A DNA stretch of 64,000 bases from Cellulophaga lytica DSM 7489 (GTDB taxonomy: Bacteria > Bacteroidota > Bacteroidia > Flavobacteriales > Flavobacteriaceae): the NCBI RefSeq assembly GCF_000190595.1, contig NC_015167.1, positions 2,469,501 through 2,533,500 on the forward strand, in the 5' to 3' direction. Every line of letters begins with the position of its first letter. The stretch's first letter is position 1. Both the position numbers and the translations under genes were made by a program. Below are positions 59,803 to 64,000 of the stretch, in pieces. Below the pieces are notes generated by a model. It ran no database searches. It worked only from the letters and a program-made list of their open reading frames with translations, and was not told the DNA's origin.

Positions 59803-60165
59803 ATGAAACCAGCGGAAGAATACATCTACAATGCACCAGAAAATTATAGACCTATTTTAATGCATTTACACGGAACTATAGTACGTACTTTGCCTAGTGT
59901 AGATTTAAAGTTTAAATACAAGCTTCCTTATTTTTATGTAGATGATAGTCCTTTTTGTCATTTAAATTACAATAAAAACTATGTAGATTTGGTTTTTAAA
60001 AACGGACAATATTTAACAAAGTATACAGAGTTGTTAGTTGTAGACGGACGTAAAAAAATGAAATCTTTACGTTATACAAGTTTAGAGGAAGTTAATGATA
60101 CTGTTTTAGTAGCTGTGGTTAAAGATGCTTACCAGGTACGCCATAAAAAGTTTTATGGAAATTAA
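59803..60165 (+). CDS. DUF1801 (YdhG-like) protein
   Basis: 120 aa, soluble. KPAEEYIYNAPENYRPILMHL, LKFKYKLPYFYV and the late YTSLEEVND block are the marks of DUF1801/YdhG-type proteins, a small alpha-beta fold of unknown biochemistry. It is divergent from the winged-helix operon, with 81 bp between the start codons. A shared promoter region is likely, and the operator may affect both. Confidence 0.85.
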   Translation: MKPAEEYIYNAPENYRPILMHLHGTIVRTLPSVDLKFKYKLPYFYVDDSPFCHLNYNKNYVDLVFKNGQYLTKYTELLVVDGRKKMKSLRYTSLEEVNDTVLVAVVKDAYQVRHKKFYGN

Positions 60166-60168
60166 TTT

Positions 60169-60204
60169 TTAAAAAAAGAAAAGGCAACTGGTTAGAGTTG
60201 CCTT
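60169..60204 (-). terminator. Rho-independent terminator of the TlpA-type gene
   Basis: AAGGCAACT (60181-60189) and AGTTGCCTT (60196-60204) form a 9-bp stem. Read on the minus strand it is followed by a T-rich tail (60182-60169). It may also stop the DUF1801 transcript. Confidence 0.85.
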
Positions 60205-60226
60205 ATTGATAACTAAATGTAAATGG

Positions 60227-62143
60227 TTACGAGTTTAGCAAGTCAATCTTTAATGATAATTCTTTTACTAATTTATCTGTACTACCACTGTAGCCAACAG
60301 ATACAAATTTTATGTTTCCGTCCGGACCAATAATTACTTTTGTAGGTATACCTGTTACCTCAAAATTAGACGCAACTTGGTATTCTCTACTACCTTCTTT
60401 AACAGGGTTATCTACCACAACCTGAAAGCTATAATTGTTATTTTTTACAAAATCACCAGCTAATTTACTTCTGGTTTCATAGTCACCGCTTTCCATAGTG
60501 TCTACAAATAAAAATACCACATTTTTATTGTCTTTATATTTGTCTACAGCTTTTTGCATACCAGGAAAAGAAGCCTTACAAGGGCCACACCAGGTTGCCC
60601 AAAAATCTAAAATAACAGTTTTACCTTTTAAAGATGCTAGTTCTACCGTTTCTCCTTCTAAATTTTTAAGTCTAAAGTTTTTAGGCTTTTCATTTATCAT
60701 TTCTTCTTTGGTTTTTGCAACCAATTTTTGATGCCCAACTTTTTCAAGTGCTTTTAACTTTTCTTCAAAACCGTTTTCAGAACCGTTTTGTGTAATGTAA
60801 GCTTTTTTATAGTAGTCATTAATTTTTGCTGTTGTGTTGCCTTCTTCAATAAATTTAGCGGCTTCTTTTAAAACGGTATCGTACTGTTTACCTTCACTTA
60901 AAAACATAATATAACGTTCATTAAGCTCAGGGTCTTTGCCTTCTGCAATTGCTTCTTTTTGGTAGCTTATGGCTTCATCAATTTCTCCTTGTTTAAACTT
61001 AATTAACGCATACGTATCTGCATACATATTGTATGAACTTTTCATATTATCTATGTACTGAGATTTTGTACTGTATGCAGGTTTTTCTTCAGGATTATTT
61101 ATTGCGTTTTTAGTAAGTTCTAGAGATTTTTTAGATATTTCTGCTGCAAAGTCTAAATTTTCTCCTTTCTCTGCATAACTCCAAGCAAGACTATTATATG
61201 AGCTAGGTAGCATATTTTTATCGGTCACCTGAGACATTAGTTGTACATACTCTTCTTTATTTCCATTTTCTATGGCTTTAGCGGCTAGCCTAGTAACCAT
61301 ATAGTCTTTAATTTTGCTTTTTTCGCCAAATACTTCTTTAAATTTGGTGTAAAGCTGTTTTTGCTTTTCATAATCTTGTTCTTTATAAAAAGTAGCCCAA
61401 GCTTTTTGCTGTGCATTTGTACCAGTAGGAAATTTTTCTTCCATAACAAGCTGTAAAGAATCTGTTTTACTTTTTTCTCCTAAAGTTTGGTATAGGGAGT
61501 TAAGGTTTCTATAGTCTTGTTCTGTTAAGTTGGTGTTATTAGAGTAAGTAGCAATACGTTCTTTAATATAGTTTTCTGCTTCTGTTTTATCTTCTGCCAT
61601 AAAAGTTCTAGGAAATACAACATCCCAGTCTTTCTGAATTTCCTTATGAGATAATACATCTGAGCTCATTTCTTTATAAGCTTCTTTTTTATCTACATCT
61701 AAACCAAGGTTAGCACCCATTCTTAATTTAAAGTTAGCCAAACTAGCCATTGCACCAGCTAAAGTGTCGCCGTTACTATTTGTTAATGGCAGCAAATATC
61801 CTTTGTTATTGTTAGTGTCAAAGTCCTTTTTATTTTTAAAATTAAACGCAATAGCAATTGCAGAATCTGGTATTACAATAGAAGCTTTGTATAAACTATC
61901 TGCTTTACTCAAGTTAAGATCTACAGGATATTGTTTATAACCAACCGTATAATAGTAAAAAGCATTAATATCTTCCTTTTTAGCTGTAGTGGCATAACTT
62001 AGGTGTAAAGAGTCTCCTGGTGTTGGTGTAGCACTAGAAATATGTAAAGATCCTATAGTAGTACCAGTGTCTTTTGTTGTATTATCACATGAAAAGCATA
62101 ACAAAGCAAATGTAAATGCTAATAAACATTTTATAGTTTTCAT
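60227..62143 (-). CDS. TlpA-family thioredoxin lipoprotein
   Basis: 638 aa. Lipobox CFSC (Cys19). The first 480 residues are helical and TPR-like, after an N-terminal beta domain (GSLHISSATPTPGDSLHLSY). The C-terminal domain (about 500-638) is a thioredoxin of the TlpA/ResA type with ILDFWATWCGPCKASF; the CGPC pair is intact and a cis-Pro is present in VTGIPTKVI. It should act as a membrane-anchored periplasmic thiol reductase. The large TPR part suggests it recognises a partner protein. Confidence 0.88.
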   Translation of the reverse strand: MKTIKCLLAFTFALLCFSCDNTTKDTGTTIGSLHISSATPTPGDSLHLSYATTAKKEDINAFYYYTVGYKQYPVDLNLSKADSLYKASIVIPDSAIAIAFNFKNKKDFDTNNNKGYLLPLTNSNGDTLAGAMASLANFKLRMGANLGLDVDKKEAYKEMSSDVLSHKEIQKDWDVVFPRTFMAEDKTEAENYIKERIATYSNNTNLTEQDYRNLNSLYQTLGEKSKTDSLQLVMEEKFPTGTNAQQKAWATFYKEQDYEKQKQLYTKFKEVFGEKSKIKDYMVTRLAAKAIENGNKEEYVQLMSQVTDKNMLPSSYNSLAWSYAEKGENLDFAAEISKKSLELTKNAINNPEEKPAYSTKSQYIDNMKSSYNMYADTYALIKFKQGEIDEAISYQKEAIAEGKDPELNERYIMFLSEGKQYDTVLKEAAKFIEEGNTTAKINDYYKKAYITQNGSENGFEEKLKALEKVGHQKLVAKTKEEMINEKPKNFRLKNLEGETVELASLKGKTVILDFWATWCGPCKASFPGMQKAVDKYKDNKNVVFLFVDTMESGDYETRSKLAGDFVKNNNYSFQVVVDNPVKEGSREYQVASNFEVTGIPTKVIIGPDGNIKFVSVGYSGSTDKLVKELSLKIDLLNS

Positions 62144-62248
62144 CTTTTATCTAATTTTTTAGTTGAAAGATAAAAGTATTAGATTTGTAGGAAAATAACT
62201 AGTTAAAATTGAATTATTTATAATTTTTTTTAACTATTTAGCATTAAA

Positions 62249-64000
62249 TTAAAGTTTTTTTAAAACAATTAAAGAATTGTTCTGAGCATTAATTACTTGT
62301 TTAAAAAGTTCTTTTAAAGAAAAGTATTCTTCAGGACTATATTGTTCTTTATTTATTATTAATTTGAAGGACACAGTAATTAATCCAGGTTTAGAGTTAA
62401 CCAACATTTGCAATCTACCTCCTTTGTTAGGTAGAGACAAGTTAATACTTTTAGGTATTTCTACAATGGTGTAGCTTGTTGGAATTTTTATTTTGGCTGC
62501 ATAAGTGTAAGTACGTTTAAATCCAAAATCTACAGGGTATTTACGATCTTCTGCAGTGAAAGGGTTAGAGGAGCCAAAAGACTTAACTAAAAACGGGTTT
62601 ATATACAATGTATTTTGGTCTAGTACAGTGTTGTCAGTATATGAGAAATTTTCAACAGTACGTTTTTCATTGCTTTGCTCTTCAACTAAATTATACTCGT
62701 TAATTTCTGCATTAACCCCAATCTCTTTTTCCTTATCGTTTAAATAATCATCTTCTGTGGTGTCGTTTAAAACTTTTTTTCTTTCAATAGCTAAATAACC
62801 ACTATTCATTTCATTATAGGAGCCTGTAATTTTATGAGTTTCTGGATCTAATTCTAAGTTAGCTAATACGTAAAGCTGATTGTCTTTTTGTGGCGTAATA
62901 GTTTCCCAGTAACTATCGTTTTTAAAGTCCATTACTCTACCTTGGTAGTTTAATGCTCTGTATGGTAACATACCAAATGGCATTAACTTATCAGACGCAT
63001 CTAGTAAATATGTTTTTCCGCCAATTATAGTTTTAGCTATCACATAGTTAAAATCAGACATTACCGGATGAGATTTTTTAGGCAAGCCATTACTTCTGGT
63101 AGATAATAAGACTAAATCTGTTTTTAAACCAGCACTGTTTAATAGGTTTATTAAGGAAATATTTATTTCACCTATGTTTCCTGTTTTATTATCAAAAGCA
63201 TTTTTTACTCTAATATCCCTGTAAATACCATACTTGCCATTCCAAGTAAACCTATCTTTTACAAAATTAAAAATGTTTTTAGCTCTGGTTAAAGAGTCAC
63301 CTTCTGTTAATAGAGACTCTGGTACATTTTTCTCAAAAAAACCTTTTTTAGTTAATTGTCTACCTATGTTTTTATCTTGTTTAAATTCTTTATCTACATC
63401 TTGCCAAGTTTGTGTAAATCTATCTCTACCTCCTTTTAAATCATAATGTACAGATAACTCAAAATCTATTCTAGAAATGTAATTTTTAGGAGAGAGCATA
63501 AAATCTTCATCGTCATTAAATGCAGGTATATCTTTCATGGCATATTTTAATACCTCGCAATCAGCGCTTTCTGGGTAGCCATCTACTTTAAAACATCTTT
63601 TTTCTATCTCAGATGTATTGGTTTCTAACTTTAAAAAACCAATTAGACTCCTATTATAAACATAGTTTCCGGGAATTTTTGCGTTAAACTCACTATATAT
63701 TTTTGGAATATTAGATTGAAATTGCCATCCTTTAAAATTGTATATAAAAGGAGATGTTAAAGTGTATTCAAGTTCTATAATACTACCAACCTTAGCATCA
63801 GGAAAAGCAAATTTTTTGGTAGACCATCTTTCATTTTCACGGACGGTGAATATATTATTTAACGATAATTTTATCTTAGACTGTCCATTATGAGTAACGG
63901 CTTTAATATCCTCAATTTTTTCACTAACCTTGTTATTAGCATAATATGAAATAGCTACATTAGCTTTAGAAAGTCCTTCTTTTTTTAATATTTTTATTTT
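62249..64000 (-). CDS. DUF3857/transglutaminase-like periplasmic protein (5' partial)
   Basis: The frame stays open from 62249 to the window edge, so the first in-window ATG (63538) is internal and the N-terminus lies outside. Visible from the edge: a DUF3857 beta domain (KVGSIIELEYTLTSPF, about 60 codons after the edge), then the transglutaminase-like core (ERGRDRFTQT-type helix, NRSNGLPKKSHPVMSDFN). A DUF3858-like C-terminal domain follows. The usual catalytic Cys of the core is replaced: the GEINISLINLLNSAGL block has no Cys at the expected place. It is probably a non-enzymatic member. About 583 codons are visible. Confidence 0.82.
   Translation of the reverse strand, partial: KIKILKKEGLSKANVAISYYANNKVSEKIEDIKAVTHNGQSKIKLSLNNIFTVRENERWSTKKFAFPDAKVGSIIELEYTLTSPFIYNFKGWQFQSNIPKIYSEFNAKIPGNYVYNRSLIGFLKLETNTSEIEKRCFKVDGYPESADCEVLKYAMKDIPAFNDDEDFMLSPKNYISRIDFELSVHYDLKGGRDRFTQTWQDVDKEFKQDKNIGRQLTKKGFFEKNVPESLLTEGDSLTRAKNIFNFVKDRFTWNGKYGIYRDIRVKNAFDNKTGNIGEINISLINLLNSAGLKTDLVLLSTRSNGLPKKSHPVMSDFNYVIAKTIIGGKTYLLDASDKLMPFGMLPYRALNYQGRVMDFKNDSYWETITPQKDNQLYVLANLELDPETHKITGSYNEMNSGYLAIERKKVLNDTTEDDYLNDKEKEIGVNAEINEYNLVEEQSNEKRTVENFSYTDNTVLDQNTLYINPFLVKSFGSSNPFTAEDRKYPVDFGFKRTYTYAAKIKIPTSYTIVEIPKSINLSLPNKGGRLQMLVNSKPGLITVSFKLIINKEQYSPEEYFSLKELFKQVINAQNNSLIVLKKL

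Overview
The window is a 64-kb piece of an AT-rich Bacteroidota chromosome, almost certainly a (probably marine) member of the Flavobacteriaceae. The evidence is the tmRNA with tag GENNYALAA, promoters of the -33 TTG / -7 TAnnTTTG type, a TonB receptor with a carboxypeptidase-regulatory-like N-terminus, many short lipoproteins, DUF1361, DUF4374-like and DUF2271 families, and mostly weak Shine-Dalgarno sites. Both ends cut through genes: a CBS/cysteine-synthase-type enzyme at the left and a DUF3857/transglutaminase-like protein on the minus strand at the right.

Layout. 0-5.6 kb is a sulfur-flavoured cluster (PLP enzyme, acetyltransferase, mutarotase, SulP permease, persulfide dioxygenase fused to rhodaneses). 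5.7-12.5 kb is ordinary core and stress content: a FucP-type sugar transporter, a lactonase, hemN, a universal stress protein, and a YtxH/holin-like/small-protein operon. 18.8-23.6 kb has an OmpA-type lipoprotein, a MerC-folE operon whose promoter is covered by two TGCAAC-N3-GTTGCA boxes (Zur-like), and a three-gene lipoprotein operon. 23.7-33.3 kb is an iron or siderophore locus: TonB receptor, DUF4374-like lipoprotein, AraC regulator, then an ankyrin protein, DUF2271 and a PepSY-flavodoxin-reductase fusion. Its parts resemble the xenosiderophore system XusABC. 42.7-55.7 kb is an accessory stretch: a LytTR regulator with a 4 x 20-bp direct-repeat array, then a run of lipoproteins and small membrane proteins. 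55.8-64 kb holds tmRNA, a lysine-forming saccharopine dehydrogenase-like enzyme, a small operon with its own winged-helix regulator and two identical 17-bp operators, and a TlpA-type thioredoxin lipoprotein.

The most unusual content lies in three blocks (about 12.5-18.8, 33.4-40.3 and 40.3-42.5 kb). Here unrelated single genes or gene pairs are separated by 130-225-bp imperfect palindromes built like integron attC sites. Each block opens with the same promoter-bearing leader, and sequence similarity between leaders stops at a TAGTT site. In four cassettes the first 9-10 bases are the reverse complement, exactly or with one mismatch, of the bases just after that cassette's own gene. This is the signature expected of an excised and reinserted cassette. 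No integrase is present in the window. The second block carries a two-gene antiphage system that matches Mokosh type I (kinase-SF1 helicase plus PLD protein). Its 5' boundary has the same cassette form, so it may be an exceptionally large defence cassette. Other cassette genes encode a STAS-GHKL ATPase, an RDD membrane protein, an HD hydrolase and several proteins I do not recognise.
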